DNA from: Utricularia gibba | Taxonomy: Eukaryota > Streptophyta > Magnoliopsida > Lamiales > Lentibulariaceae | DNA: 64,000 nt | Direction: 5' to 3' | NCBI GenBank assembly: GCA_002189035.1 | Contig: NEEC01000014.1 | Coordinates: forward strand, 560,501 to 624,500 | Shown here: positions 36,185 through 49,800 of the stretch, in pieces | Numbering within the stretch: the first letter of the stretch is position 1 | Layout: each line of letters starts with the position of its first letter | The notes under the pieces: model-generated | What the model was told of the DNA's origin: nothing | The model's database searches: none | Seen by the model: the letters and a program-made list of their open reading frames with translations, nothing else | Translations under genes and position numbers: made by a program

Positions 36185-38148
36185 TCACTTGGCTTTCTTC
36201 ATTGATCTAGAGCTCTTCAGTTTCCGATTCTTCTCTTCACCGGTCCACCAGGTGTAGCCGGTCGGAATCGTGAATGGGTCAGTCTCCGGTGTCTGCTGGT
36301 TGTAACGCCTACTAACTTCGCCCCCTTCGTGTACCGGACTACTCATCGGGGTGTAGAAGGTTTCTTGAGGCGGAAGTTCGACGAACTTTGTGAATGTGAT
36401 CACTACTTTCACCGTCGGAACCACAGGGATAGCCACCTGATTCAGAGAATCAAAACCCAGTTGGTAAGGAGATCTCATCTATTGCTAACATGGCATACAA
36501 AAGGGAATCAAAAGCAATTCCGACAGAAATGAAGAAGCCGCAGCAGAAAGTTGGGAGATTGATCCTCCTTGATTTGATAACTAGTCTACGAGACATAAAA
36601 AGAATGAATTCAAAGCAAAAATTAAAAGAGAAAAAGAAGAGAAAGCAAGTCACACAAGGAATCTGAAGCAGCGCTTTCACCGAATCAGAACAAGTGGGGG
36701 CCCATTTATTAGAATAAAAATAAAGATCTTTTGACCGTTTTCACCTTCACCGGAAATGTTCCCGCCGGGAAAGTCGTCGTGAGAACCTCCCGGAGGCGGC
36801 GAACGGCCTTGATTTTGCTGGCGAGGATATCGAGTAACGGAAGGAGCTCTGATGTCTTCAGAGGGAACCCATCGGTGAGCCAAATGACGGGACGGAGATT
36901 CTTTGCGTACTCTTTATCCTTAGTCCGCGGCTGCGCCACCAGTCTGTCAGCAGCGCAAGGCGGAGGAGCTCTTTTCCGGCACTCCACCGGGACTATATCC
37001 ACGCTTTTTCTCGAAACAGTGATGAACTCCCTCTCCTCCGGTACGAAACTGCTGTGACGGCGCTGCCTGTCGGTGGAAACACTGAACCTTGGATTCTCCG
37101 CAACGATGAAACCGTCATCCGATTTCTCGTCGATTTCCAACGGCAATACGCAGGTGGAGGAGGAAGAATCGTCTCGATTATCCGACGAGTTCACTTTCCG
37201 CGATCGGAAAGTGAGGAGCACATTGTGCATTTCGTAAACCCTAGCTTTCCAATCGCCGATGTTCTCCGTCTTCGGCTGGCCTTTCCAGTTCTTACGGGCA
37301 ACTAATTCGGCGCCGGTGACGTCAATTCCCGGTCGGTAGACGCTAGTTTGGTTGCAGAAACTGGCAATTTCACTTTCCGATAACGGATATCCAGCGCCAG
37401 TAAATGCGTCGTAGATTTTCTTCTTGTCGTGGTTAGCGACAAGAAGGGAGCCATGCTTAATCTTGCCGTCGGTAGAATTGCAGTATTCGCCGTCGTTAAG
37501 GAATAAAAAGCTCTGGTTTGCGCGTTGGATTTTCAGGCCGTCGTAGCCAGCGAGAGAGGTGTCGGCTCTTAGATTTTCATCGCGCTTCCAGATTTTGTAC
37601 GTATCCGAGGGAGCAATTTTGTCGACGAACGGAACGATTGAGCTCTCAAAGTGAAACGACATCTCCATGTAGAAATCGCGCATACGCCGTAAACCAGAGA
37701 CGAGTCTCGGCAATCTCCTCCGCCATTTGGACCAAGCGCCAAGGTGGTGTTGCTGCGCGAGCGCCGCGGCGATTCCCGACGAGCGACGGAGTAGCGCTTC
37801 CTGTAACGCATTCCACCCAGCGGCGTTCTGGAGTGAAATGTCTGCTCCAGCGGCGGCGAGGGCCCTAGCGGCAGTCACGTCGTCGAGGCGGACGGCGAGT
37901 TGTAACGGTGTTTCCCGGAGTGGATTGTCACGGCGGTCAATCACCGCAGCGATTTGCTCCGAGATGCGTTCTTGTGCAAGCGACTCACTCTCCGTCTCAA
38001 TCTTGGAAGGATCCGACAGCACCGGCAACGCCGCGAGCAGCTTCGCCAGCGCCACGTGGTCAGAGGTGGCGACGGCGTAGTGTGCCGGGCTATTCACGTA
38101 GTCTTTCAGGCGGACGACCGCCGCCGAGGGCGCCGGGATCTTGGACAT
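36185..38148 (-). CDS. Ankyrin-repeat protein with GPCR-chaperone domain (ANKRD13 type)
   Basis: Animal ANKRD13 proteins bind cargo on ER or endosomes through the GPCR_chapero_1 domain; the plant role is unclear. Exons (minus, 5' to 3'): 38148-36745 and 36436-36185; 551 residues. Seen: two or three ankyrin repeats near residues 20-125 (SPAHYAVATSDHVALAKLL, ETPLQLAVRLDDVTAARAL, NAAGWNALQEALL); then the conserved domain starting near RRLPRLVSGLRRMRDFYMEM with SFHFESSIVPFVDKIAPSDT and KIWKRDENLRADTSLAGYDG; and the C-terminal conserved block VKVVITFTKFVELPP and YTWWTGEEKNRK. The intron joins FPVK to VAIPVVP in phase. No membrane segment is seen. The second exon holds the end of the conserved domain, so the frames flanking it on the plus strand are shadows. 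Confidence 0.9.
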
Positions 38149-39306
38149 TCGAACTGCAGCGGTGGCTCGCGTCTCTCCGCCGGCAGTTGAACAAATCGAA
38201 ACAGAAGCCAGGGCAGATCCGTCTTTTCACGGGTGAAGGAGAAACCACGGCAGGAAGCACGCAAGGCTCGTGGCGACGAGGGAAGCAAGTTACCGTTCCG
38301 TTCCGGAATTCGGAATTTGAAGGAGAAGCAAGGGCACAATCGTCTTTTTTCGCCACTGGTATTCTAACCCGGAAATGGAGTTATCAAGATGCACCAACTC
38401 CTATCACGTGACAATCGGTGGACATACAAATTATTTTTTTAAAAAAATTTTGTCACAAAATTGAGATGCAGAAGAGATTCTGAAACGTGGGTATCATTTT
38501 TTGGAGTAAATGGGATGCCTCGGTGCACAATAATGGGCGTGTGAAGTGTGTTGGGTTGGCCCACGCATTCAATCCAGTAACTATTTTTAAATTTTGAATT
38601 CCCGTAGTAATTTATTTTTTGCCGTACTACGTTTATTAAACAGATTTGGATGTTCTGATTTGTACTTGAGAAAAAAATTATTTTTTTTAAATTGCAACTT
38701 TATTATTTTTTCAAACGGTGTCGTTTAGTCTGGATTTATGTGGCCCAGTTGGAAGTTTCCGAGTCCATTTTTGGGTTGCAGTGCCCTCTGCAAGGCCCAA
38801 GGCGTAGTGATAAAATTTGGCCCAGCTGTGAGGAAGGATGTTTTAAATTTATAGATTTAATGTAAAATTAAATCATTATTAAGGAATGGATTCAAATTAT
38901 TATAAAAAATTCAATTTAAATTCACGTCTAAATTTAAAAATGGATTCAGCTTATTGTTAACACACTAATAATGAATTAGTCTAATTTCGAATCTATAGAA
39001 TCCTATGATTCATGTTGTATACCGCATATCGGATCAAAAGGAAATAGTGCATGACATCATATGTTTTAGGGATGTACCTCAGATCTGAAAATACAAAATT
39101 TAGTGCATAGGATCCTATCAAAAACCATATATTTAATTCTACATTGGAATTTAATGATTTTGATAGTATTTCATCTCATGCACCTCGTGTTTCGAGACTC
39201 GATTTGTGATTTTCTGCTACGTTTTCAATGAATCCCAATCAGAACACAACATACATTGTCACTAGCCGTGTCGTCTTCCCCACACTAGCGGGACGGGGTG
39301 ATGTGG
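38149..39306. other. Intergenic region between ANKRD13 and fibrillin genes
   Basis: The ankyrin gene promoter side has several GGCCCA-type elements (around 38557, 38742, 38795 and 38820). Much of 38580-39200 is A+T-rich. No coding exon or RNA gene is seen. Plus-strand frames at 37908-38411 overlap the ankyrin coding region on the other strand and are shadows. Confidence 0.5.
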
Positions 39307-40374
39307 CTAGGGGCTCAGAAGGGGGCTGGCTTCTTTTAGTAGGACGAAGACCTCCCCTCCGTCTCCCCTCGAGATGCGGAGCTCGTCGTCGAGGTATGTG
39401 GTGAGCAGCCACGACTCGACGTTTGAGTGGGAGACGGAGAACTTGAATGGAGGGTGGCTGGAAATGGTCTTGGCTACACGGGAGGCTGTTCCTTCCACGG
39501 AGGTGAGCACGCCTTTGAAGGGTGTGAGATCGATGTTGTTCCCCAGGAACTCCAAGTTTTCAGGGATCTCAATCAAATCAGTCAATTGGGGGGTCCCGAT
39601 GACCCCCTCTTCGAACTTGATCTGCAACAGGTGAAGCGAAAATGGCTGACTGGGAACAACTAAATGCTTCACATTTTTGATTGTTGGATGTGGATGATAC
39701 CTGAACGCGCTTGGGGCTTCTAACTTCAAACTTGGAGTTGGTGGAGAAGGAAGTGGAAGCCAAGGGGCCAACGAACAGGAACGAGTTCTGAACAGTGAAA
39801 TTCTCGGAATCAATCGTCTGAGATATTTCCTCAATCTTCAGCAACGGCAGTGACGCTGCCCTCGACAACAACGGAAACAGTCCCGCAAACGTCGTGAATC
39901 TGCACAGAGACACCAAAAAAACCACCAACTCAAACGCCGCCGGAACTCCAAAATAGCCTCCCATAAGACTTACGCGAGGATCCATTTCCCGTTGAGTAGC
40001 GACAGGGCTTCGGTCGGCGCAGGCGTAGGGTTCACTGCCTCCAACCGCGTGATTAGCTCCACGACTTCCGCTGTGGTTTCACTCGAAGCACTCAACCCGC
40101 GGTCCGTCCCGTAGAAGGAGTCCACCAGTTGCTTCTTCAGAACATCGATTTCCGAAAAATCTTTCTCCACAACTACCGTTTCTCCAATGCCATCGTAGTC
40201 GCTAACCGCCGAGACTTTGATATTGCGCCTGAGAGAAACGGAAGCTGATTTTCGCGAGGAAAACGCTGCTCGATTCGCCGGAAATCCGGAAATCCTCAGG
40301 CTGAGCCCAGGCTTCTCCGGCGATACTCTGCAGCATGCGAAGTAATTCACAGAAGCGATCACAGAAGAGGCCAT
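39307..40374 (-). CDS. FBN1: Plastid fibrillin 1 / plastoglobulin (PAP family)
   Basis: Structural lipid-binding protein coating plastoglobules and thylakoids, linked to carotenoid storage and photoprotection. Exons (minus, 5' to 3'): 40374-39974, 39899-39701, 39621-39307; 304 residues, typical. Seen: Ser/Arg-rich plastid transit peptide (first roughly 55 residues, [10 protein letters not shown] onward); then the PAP domain: [90 protein letters not shown]; and C terminus [20 protein letters not shown] with [11 protein letters not shown]. Lipocalin-like motif GKW is present. All exons are in phase. Arabidopsis FBN1a and FBN1b are At4g04020 and At4g22240 (from memory), within the same conserved block. 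Confidence 0.95.
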
Positions 40375-41151
40375 CGTCGTCGAGCTACCCTCCCTACAGA
40401 CACGAAAACGGAAGCAGGGGGTTTTGAAGCGAGAAGTTGGAAAATATCGGCAGGGGAAAAGACTAAAGAGCCCTGCTTTGTCAATGCATTGTTGAGGGCA
40501 ATATCGACTTTAAACCCCTAATTCCGTCAAATCACGTGCTCAGCTCTATAAATGGAAAGGGAAACACATGTCTATTTTTGTAGGCTGTCTCTTGTGGAGG
40601 TTGCCTTCCTTGCTCTATATATAGTACCAGCAGACCTTATCAAGATTGTATGAGACCACTAATCTGTCGGCTTTTGGGTAGATGTGGTAGGTTGTTTAGG
40701 ATTTTAAGGCATAGTTTTTATTTTAAATATATAATTTTAATATTTATAATATTTTAAGTATATTTATTAAAAAAAAGGAGCGAATTAAATTATATTTTAT
40801 ACTATTAATATAATAAAAGGAAAATCATTATTCTATCTTTATGTAGAATTAAAGTAATTATTAAAAATACATTCTCGTAAAATATAATTTAATATATCTT
40901 CAAAAGCTAGATATAATTCTACAAGAATAGAATTGGTTTATAAAAATTTATTACTCCTTGTAAGATTCTTCTCTTGGTATGAGCAAGAGCAATTACAAGT
41001 TGGGAATCAAATGACGGGTGGGTCGGGCAGACGGGTCAGATGTGTATCCGGATCTTATAAAATAGGAGTTCGCTGGCTGCGGTTACCGAAATCAAGCCGC
41101 ATAGCCTGATTATGCAATAGGGAGAGGCTGATTTCGGGGTTTCTGGTTTCT
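40375..41151. other. Divergent promoter region between fibrillin and pyruvate carrier genes
   Basis: Head-to-head intergenic DNA. A TATA-like CTATATATAG at 40613-40622 and CTATAAATG at 40547-40555 are visible. The centre (40700-40970) is A+T-rich. No coding exon or RNA gene is seen. Confidence 0.5.
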
Positions 41152-42636
41152 ATGGCGAGCTCAAAGTTGAAAGCGCTGTGGAATCACCCTGCCGGGCCCA
41201 AGACCAGTGAGTTCGCCCATCTTTTTATGTTTAATTGTAATTGTTTAAAGCGGAAAGGGGTTTGTTGGTTTTAGATTTGGATTACGAATAGTCGCCCATC
41301 TTTTTTTTTTTTTTTTTTCTGAAACGAGGGAATTGGAGGTTTGATATGATCATGGGTTCAAGAAGGGGCAAGATGGTGTATGCGGAAGATAACAAAATTA
41401 CTACTCTTGATTGCTTGAAAGCTGATGGGTTTGAATGCGATTTTGGATTAGTGCTGCAATAGTTTTGACTGTTTCTTCAGCTTTTTCTTGACTGATGAGT
41501 TGAAGGGGCAATGCCTTTCCTTTTTCACCGTATTTTGATGGTCGACAGAAATTAAGTGGGCTTTTGCTTTTCCTTTTCCTTGATGCACATTTCGTGAAAG
41601 CAAAGAAAAAAACGACCTTGTTGTTTTTTTTGCTGGGATTTTGGCTTAAACGTTGTCTTGGTACATTAAAACTTGGTCATTTATGGACATTGAGAAAATG
41701 GGAAAGGGGGAACATGCCAGAGAACAAGCCCATTAGCACTTCTTCTTCGTAGTTAAGAGAATGCAATGTCTCAGCATTGTAGCTTTTTAAGATTCAACCT
41801 TTCTATATGGTAATGTCCATCGAATTGAGCCTAAGAGTGCACCATCTTCCTTTCTGCTGCTCTCTACAGTTCATTTCTGGGCACCAACTTTCAAATGGGG
41901 CATTACAATCGCCAATATTGCGGACATGAGTAAACCCCCTGAGAAGCTGTCATATCCACAGCAGATTGGTGAGTAATTCTTGAAGCTTTTTCGGATGCTT
42001 GTCTTTTTTTTTCTTTTCCTGAGATTTTCTGAATTAGAAAGAATTGTAACAAAACACTTTTAAAGCTCAAGCCTTTTCTGATGCATGGATGTGCAGTTGT
42101 TATTTAGATGTTCTGTACATCTGGAAAAAATATTCACATTTGAACAAGCAGATGACTTTGTATCATTATGTACGTTGTTTCTAGTTTTTAGGCAAAGAAA
42201 GGACTGTTTGTTCTGTGGATGATGCAAAACTAAACATCTGGATGACACCTTAATCCTGCTGTAAAACATGTATAACTGAAAATGTTTCTATGATATGATC
42301 ATTCGCAGCTGTCACAGCAACTGGTCTCATTTGGTCTCGATATAGCACTGTGATTACTCCGGTGAGTACCCCCATTCCTTTTGATATAGTCATAGCTTAG
42401 TACTAAGCACAAAAAATGTCAACATATTTTATTTGATTATGATATGCAGAAGAATTGGAACCTCTTTAGTGTAAATGTTGCAATGGCTAGCACTGGGATT
42501 TACCAACTCTACCGAAAAATTCAGTACGTCCCCCCCTTTCAGGTAATGTAATTCTTTTGTGGGACTAAAGCAATACCTCCATCCTTACAGGCACGACCAA
42601 TCTAGTAAGGAAAGCATCGTTGCAGCAAACGAATGA
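41152..42636 (+). CDS. MPC2-like: Mitochondrial pyruvate carrier, MPC2 type
   Basis: Subunit of the inner mitochondrial membrane complex importing pyruvate for the TCA cycle; works as a heteromer with MPC1. Exons 41152-41206, 41870-41968, 42309-42361, 42450-42523, 42591-42636; 108 residues, normal for the family. Seen: N terminus MASSKLKALWNHPAGPKT; first membrane segment with IHFWAPTFKWGITIANIAD; conserved KPPEKLSYPQQIAVTATGLI; SRYSTVITPKNWNLFSVN; last segment with STGIYQLYRKIQ; then a short hydrophilic tail (HDQSSKE). The small exons are recovered only by splice phase and homology; several unspliced frames in the region are shadows. The last exon of 46 bases is less certain, but it ends the frame cleanly. 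Arabidopsis relatives At4g05590 and At4g22310 (from memory). Confidence 0.93.
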
Positions 42637-43830
42637 TGATGAAAACTGGTTACTAGTTTGTGAGTATGCCCTTCAAGGAGTTTGTATGGGAGCTCGCGTG
42701 TGTGTTTCAGTCTGCCCTTGCCAACATTACGCAGCATGTTTTCTGATATAACCTGCACATTTGAATCTGTCAATAAGTGCTGTGTTCATAGCACAGAGAG
42801 TTGCTAGATGCACGATTCTTACATCGGCTGATTTCAGTTTGACATGAATCATTGTTTATCAAACCGAAACTTGCTCTCTTGCATCAATCCACTTAACCTT
42901 TGTGAGTTTTCAACTTCACTAGCCTTTATCCAAGACTCAAATCAACATGCCATTCTCCATGATTCAACTACATGTCTGCCACGTCAATGGTGATTCCTTA
43001 GTGTTTCTTGCTAGAATCATTCATCGAACAAGCAGAAGCTACGCGCAACTCATCTGGTTTTCATCCACCGGCACATCATTGATGCCGGGCTTCTCTTGGA
43101 AATTAACCGGACAAGTGAACACCCAAACTGTCTTTGGTGGGTCGTAACGAGACGACGACCGGCCCAGCCTAACGCCGACCCCCTCCGTTTCCCCGTCTGC
43201 TTTATTCGCTGAGATCCGCTAGTAAAAAAGCTTAAGAGGACCCCCAAATTGTCTTTTGTTCCATTTCCCCAATTCCGTCCGATTGATACCGATTGATGTA
43301 AACCTAATGTAAAACGGCGTCGCTTTGGTAGGGGGAAAGAGAAATTCTAGGGATTTGATTTCCGTGCATGCCGAAGAATTTGCCGCTTTGCCCACACCAA
43401 ATCGAATATTTTCTTCCTCCCCCAATATTTTGCACTTAAAATAAAAATAAAAATATTAATTGTGTAATGACATAAAAATAATTCTAGAGAACGTCTCCAA
43501 AATTTACTCTTCAATATGTAACAGTATTTTTCAGGAAAATAATTTTGGAGGCGGTAATTGTTTAGAAAATTGAATTTAATTAAAGGGGGGGGGGAATATG
43601 AAATAATAGAAAAAGAAGGGGTGAAACTGGGAAAAAACGAAAAGCCAAAGTCGGGCACTGGCGCTTTTATATGTATATTTATCACTGCAGCGGGGGAGTT
43701 ATTCTCGTTTTCTTGCGAATTAGAGGAATCCCAATTCAGGTTCACTGGCGTTAAAGAATCATACAGTTGTTGGCGGGGAAACCCTTTTCTCTGGAGTTGT
43801 GAAGAGTTCGAGCGAATTTTGAAGTTTTCC
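42637..43830. other. Intergenic region and PDS5 leader
   Basis: Pyruvate carrier 3' UTR at left. Frames at 42947-43247 on either strand show no domain. The stretch 43440-43540 is A+T-rich, and a G run lies at 43585-43593. From about 43620 to 43830 the plus strand is the likely PDS5 5' UTR; the frame starting at 43558 only joins this leader to the first PDS5 exon. Confidence 0.5.
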
Positions 43831-46800
43831 ATGTCGCAGCAGCTGCAGCAGCGGCTTAAAGAGCTGGGGTCGAAGTTGGTGACCCCCCAACTTCGAAAGA
43901 TGCTCTCATTAAGCTCTTGAAGGTAGGCACGCGTGTTTCATGTTAGTTATGGTTTGGATTTGGTTGAAGAGATGGATTTCTAGTTCGCGTGATTAGAATT
44001 CTGTGTGTGGAACTTTCGTTTCGATGCATGCTTCAAATTTATGAAAGCGAAGGATGTTTTGAAAAGTTGTACTTGTGATTCGGGTTCATGTTGCTCATCT
44101 GACGGAAGGGAAAGTTGGAGTTTTTGGTAATACTTCTAATTGCATATGCAGAAGTTTTTTTTTCGGGGACCTAATTTGTGTTGTTCAGATTTCTGTTCTG
44201 CATATGTTCCATATTTTTATCTTTATTTTTTTATTTTTTTTGAAGAAAACCATTGAGATGCATGTTTTGTATTTGAATTTTTTTGTTACCCCAATTATGT
44301 GTTGGATTTGTCTGAAGGTTAAATAGTAAAATATTTGTCTTTCTAAAACACCTCTTTTACTAGTTCAAAAACTTTTTTCCACCGGCTGCTTATAGAAATA
44401 TTTTGCTAGTTTATCAGTGAATAATTACAACTGTGCTAAAACCCTACAACATATGGAGGACTTTATGCATTTAGGGTTTAGGGGCTTTCATGCTCTGTGG
44501 CCTGCTCTATCCATTGATTTTTTTCCCATGTGATATAAATAAGCAAACCTTTTTCACGCATGATATAAGTAAACAGATTTGAATCTATAAATATGCGTTT
44601 AGGCACATAAAACTCCATGGTGTTTCTTATGTGTTTAATTTTTCGCAAGATAACCACATATTTTTGTGAAACAAATAGGTCCAAAGAGCATAGTACCATG
44701 CATTGATTCCTTCACATTGACATGTATGCCTACTTTGCAGCAATGTGCAGCTTCTCTTTCTGAGTTGGAACAGTCTCCTTCTAAGTCAGTGATGGATTCC
44801 ATGCAACTTCTTATAAATGCGATTTCCAATCCAAAACTTTTGAAGCATCAAGATCAAGAGGTCAAGCTTTTTGTAGCTTCTTGTGCGTGTGAGATTACCC
44901 GAATTACAGCACCTGAGGCTCCTTATGACGATGAAGTCTTAAAGGTACTCAGCTAGATAATCAATCCATCGTGTATTAACATTGAGCATGGATCATGAAA
45001 TCTGTTGTTGCTTTCACATTTCTTTCGTTATTAAATTTTTTTTATTCAAATTCTGCAGGATATATTTCAGTTAATTGTGGGTAGTTTTGGTGCGCTAAGT
45101 GATATGAGTTCCCCATCTTTTGTAAGGAGGGTTGTCATCCTTGAAACTTTGGCTCGTTACAGATCATGTGTAATGATGCTGGATCTTGAATGTGACGACC
45201 TAATCAATGAAATGTTCAGTACTTTCTTCACTGTCGCTAGGTATAGTTTTTAAGGTTCAGTTATTATATTACTGTTAGAGTAAGCCTTTTTTTAGCCGAT
45301 GCTTTTTTTTTATTCTAATCTGGACCTTTCCTGTTCATACATGAATGTAATGTATGCCACTATTCATCCTGCCAAAATTTAATTACTCAAGCGTATTTAC
45401 ATAGCAGTTTTACTGATTCCTTATCACTGGTGTGTGGAGTTTCAGTCCATTTGTGGCGCATAATCAAATTTTCATGAGGTTCATGTTTATGTGGGATTTT
45501 ACTTCAGTGAAGGGGAATAACCTGTATTCTTTATTTTCATATTCTGATTTCACTGCCTTGCTTGTAAATAACGTATGAAATTATGTTTGTATATTTTGCC
45601 TTAGTATTGATCTCTTTGCTGACTGTTTATGTGTAATATTGAAACACTTATCTTTGGTCCATCATATAAAGGGATGACTACCCTGATAGTGTATTGAGTT
45701 CAATGGAGACAATCATGGAAGTTCTTCTAGAGGAAAGTGAAGATGTACCTGATAAACTTACAACCATAATTTTAACTGCAGTAGACCATGATAAAAAGGT
45801 AAACCTCTGGTTCGTGTCTCCCTTTATTCATTATCATGAACATGTTCTTGGAATGCTTCAATATTGGGAGTTGTTGTTGCTAGGATATAAACGAGGCTGC
45901 AGTGAGGCTTGCTAAGAACGTGATTCAGAAATGTGCTGCAAAACTGGAACCTAGCATAAAGAAATTTTTATTGTCTTCTATGCCTACTGATAATAAGTTC
46001 CCACATCATGAGACTAGTTTTCGTGGGCTGCTTTATAATGTTAGCTCCTGTGCCCCACAAGTGGTATCAGGAGTTGTTCCTTATCTCACTGGAGAGCTTC
46101 TGGTAATCATTCAAAGTTTTTTACGTTGCAATTGGATGTTTCACATATTTTAAGTGATTCTTTCTTGAAGTTAGTATCAAAGCTTTTTGTTGATGTCTTG
46201 GTTGGCATGCACAGAGTGACCAAATGAATGTTCGTTTGAAAGTGGTGAACGTGGTAGGCAACCTTATTTCTCTCCCTGCTATTTCCGAAGCCATCAGGCC
46301 ACTCTTTTTGGAGTTTTTGAAGAGGATGACTGATAGAGCTGTAGAGGTCAGAATTTCTGTCATCGAGCATGCCAAGACATGTCTGTTTGAGGATCCTTTC
46401 AGACCTGAAGCACATCAAATTATTTGTAAGAAATTGCAGCGCTGATCTCCTGAAAACAATAGTAGGGTGCTTATTCTGATGAATATAATTTATTCTCAGG
46501 TGCTCTTTCTGAACGTTTTCTGGATGACGATGACAATGTTCGTAAACATGCAATATGTGCTGTTTGTGATGTCTCATGTCATTCCCTCGCTTCCGTTCCA
46601 GTTGAAATTGTTAAGTTGCTCTCAGAACGATTACAGGACCAATCTGTAAGTGTAACGGTTCCTTCTTTTTACTTGTATCTCCTTTTTGTCCTTGGTGCTC
46701 TTCTGATATTTCTTTCTGCAAACATCAAGCTTCTTGTTAAAAGGTGCACCTTGGAACGGCTGGTCAATATACACAGGGAGTCTTGTGTAAAACAGCTTAG

Positions 46801-49800
46801 TGGCTATGGCTGGATTGTTGGAAAAATACTGAGGTGTTTTTATGATAAGGATTTCAGGTAACTTTTAGTCTTTGGTTCCTGTTCTGTTGGTGTATTTGTC
46901 CTGGCTATTAGCCAGGATTCCAAGGTCATTGTCTTTCAGAAGGTAAAGTCCTCCAATTTGATGTTGTTATTGCAGATCAGATGGAATTGAGCCTGTCCTG
47001 TCTCTATCTTTGTATCCAGCACAGTCTTCTGTAAAAGAAAGGGTGAAAAATTGGGTGAAGGCCTTCTCTGAATTTGAAAAGGTTGAAGTTAAGGCTTTTG
47101 AGAAGATTCTGGAGCAAAAACAAAGGTCGTGGATTGCTTTGTTTTGAATATGAAAATTCCATATATTATTTCCCAGTTACCATTTAGTCTTTTCCTGTTT
47201 ATTTCTTATAAAGAAGTTTCATTTTGACTTTTATTGAGCAGGTTGCAACAAGAGATGCAAAAGTACCTTTCTATGAGGGAATCATCACAGGTTTGCCCTT
47301 GGAAATTTCATAGTCTAACGTTTTGCTGCTGTAGCTTCATTTAAATGAATCATTTAAAAAATGTAAATTATGGTTATCGACAGGATGATGACAGCACTGA
47401 GATCCATAAGAAAGCAACTATTTCCTTCCGGATGATGTCTCGTTGTTTTGCTGATCCTGAAAAGGTGGAAGACAGCTTTCAGATGCTTGACCAACTTAAG
47501 GATCCCAACATCTGGAAAATATTAGTCCAACTTATTGACCCGGACACTGGATTTCCACAAGCCAAAGATTTACGTGTGAGATATTAGGCGGAGTATTTTA
47601 AATGTTGCTTTTTCCAACCTAATGATTACCTTTAGGGCCCTTCATTGGAGTGAATGTGGAGATAATGTCTGCTTGGGTTCTTTGTATCTTTTGCAGGATG
47701 ATTTGCTGAAAACAGTAGGCGAGAAACATGAGCTCTATGAATTTCTGGGTGTTCTTTCAGTGAAATGTTCAAATATTCTTTTTGACAAGAATCACATCAG
47801 AGAAATCCTTTTGGAGGCTGTGCACCAGAAATCTTCAGGGAATAATGAGTTAATATGGTCATGTATGACTGTTCTTTTGGTATGCATCTGTTTCATGCCC
47901 ACTTATCTATGATAACTTTCTTGCTTTATTTGATGCTGGTTGGGTTGTTCTCGAGGGATACCAAATTTTATGATGTCCAGTATAATTTCTGAGGCATCAT
48001 ATTTTGGCAAGCACTAGCCAGTTGCAACTAAGTAGAGCATTTTATAAAATCACACTGTTGAATGGCTTATTGTGAAAATTTGAATGTTCGTGCAAAACTT
48101 TTCCTTGTTTTGGGATCAGGCTTCACTGAAAGCACTAAATTTACTCTTCATGTCAATGGAATCAATTGCAGATCCTTGCTCGATTTTGTCCTATATTTCT
48201 TCATGGCGTTGAATCAGATTTGATCCATCTTCTTGAGGATGACAATGAAATTATAAAGGAAGGAACGTTGCATATCCTTGCAAAGGCTGGGGACCTATTC
48301 GAGAACAACTTAGTGTCTCATCAGGGTGAGGCTACTGAAACCTTCATACTTGACTTCAACTTGCCCATTTTACATGGATATCTTTTTGCGCTAAATTCTA
48401 GCCATTTTTTTTTAGCTCATTGGACCTTATTTTGGAGCGCATATGCATTGAGGGTAGCCGAAGGCAGGCTAAGTATGCTGTTCATGCACTGGCATCCATC
48501 ATGAAGGATGATGGCCTAATGTCACTTTCTGTTCTTTACAAGGTTTATTTTCTCCTTGTAAATAAAAACTTTATTTTCTTTTCTCGAACTATTTTGTTCT
48601 TCCTTACAGGATTGACACCATTTTCTGTTAATTTGGAACAGAGATTAATTGATATGCTTGATGAGAGGTCTCATCTTCCATCAGTCCTGCAATCTCTTGG
48701 ATGCATAGCACAAGTTGCTATGCCTGTCTTTGAAACTAGGGAAGTTGAGGTTGAGAATTTCATCAAAGAAACTATTCTGAAGGTTGGAAGTGTAAGCCTC
48801 TAGAAATGAAGATGTATGTTGCATTCCACCGTACTTTTTGATAATATGAAGTATTAAAGTTGGTTTCTTACAGGCAGAAATCGATGCTGAAACTGCTTGT
48901 TGGGATGACAGAAGTGAAATCTGTTCTTTAAAGGTTTGTGTACTATGGCTCGTGTTAAACAACATAGTTGTGTGCTACTTGCCAATCTAATTGTATTGCT
49001 GCAGATTTATGGTGTTAAAACTTTGGTGAAGAGCTACTTGCCAGTTAAGGATGCTCATCTACGATCTGGAATTGATGGTATCATTGACATCCTTAGGAAC
49101 ATACTCTTGTTTGGTGATGTCTCAAGAGACATATTATCAAGGTTAACTTCGGCATTGTTGTTTACATAGTAGTTAAAATTTTTATATTTCTAAAATCTGG
49201 TCTCTTTTAAGAGGTTATGGCTCTGAATTTTTTTTTTTTTAAGGGAGTTTAGCTATGGACGTTCTTTTGTACTTATGTGGCCAATTTCCTTCCTTTCAGT
49301 GTAGTTGATAAAGCTCATTTAAAACTTGCTGCTGCAAAAGCCATTCTTCGTCTTTCAAGACAGTGGGAGCACAAAATCCCTGTTGATGTATTTTACCTCA
49401 CATTGAGAACATCAGAGGTAGAATAATTTTCAGGAGCATGTGGTGATTTATTCTGTAGTGCTTCTACTAGAAAACAGTTGCAATTCGTATTTTTGATAAA
49501 CTAATTGGGGGCATTGTAGGATAAATTTCCTGAGGTAAGGAAACTACTACGCAACAAAGTTCACCAATATATTAGGGACCATACTTTGGACTTTAAGTAT
49601 GCTTATGCATTCCTGCTTGATATTGCTTCTTCAGAAGACATGGAAGAGGTAATATCTAGGATTAATCAGAGTAGCATGATCTCTATCTTAAAAATAAAAC
49701 TTAAATGAATTTTTGATATCCTGCAGAACAAACGTTATTTAAGTGACATCATTCAGATGTGTCAGGAAGGAAGGGAACAGCAAACGCATTTACCAACTGA

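Noticed and set aside
37518..38411. Long plus-strand frames over the ankyrin gene.
   Set aside because: Antisense shadows of a G+C-rich exon; the minus strand encodes the conserved ANKRD13 domains.
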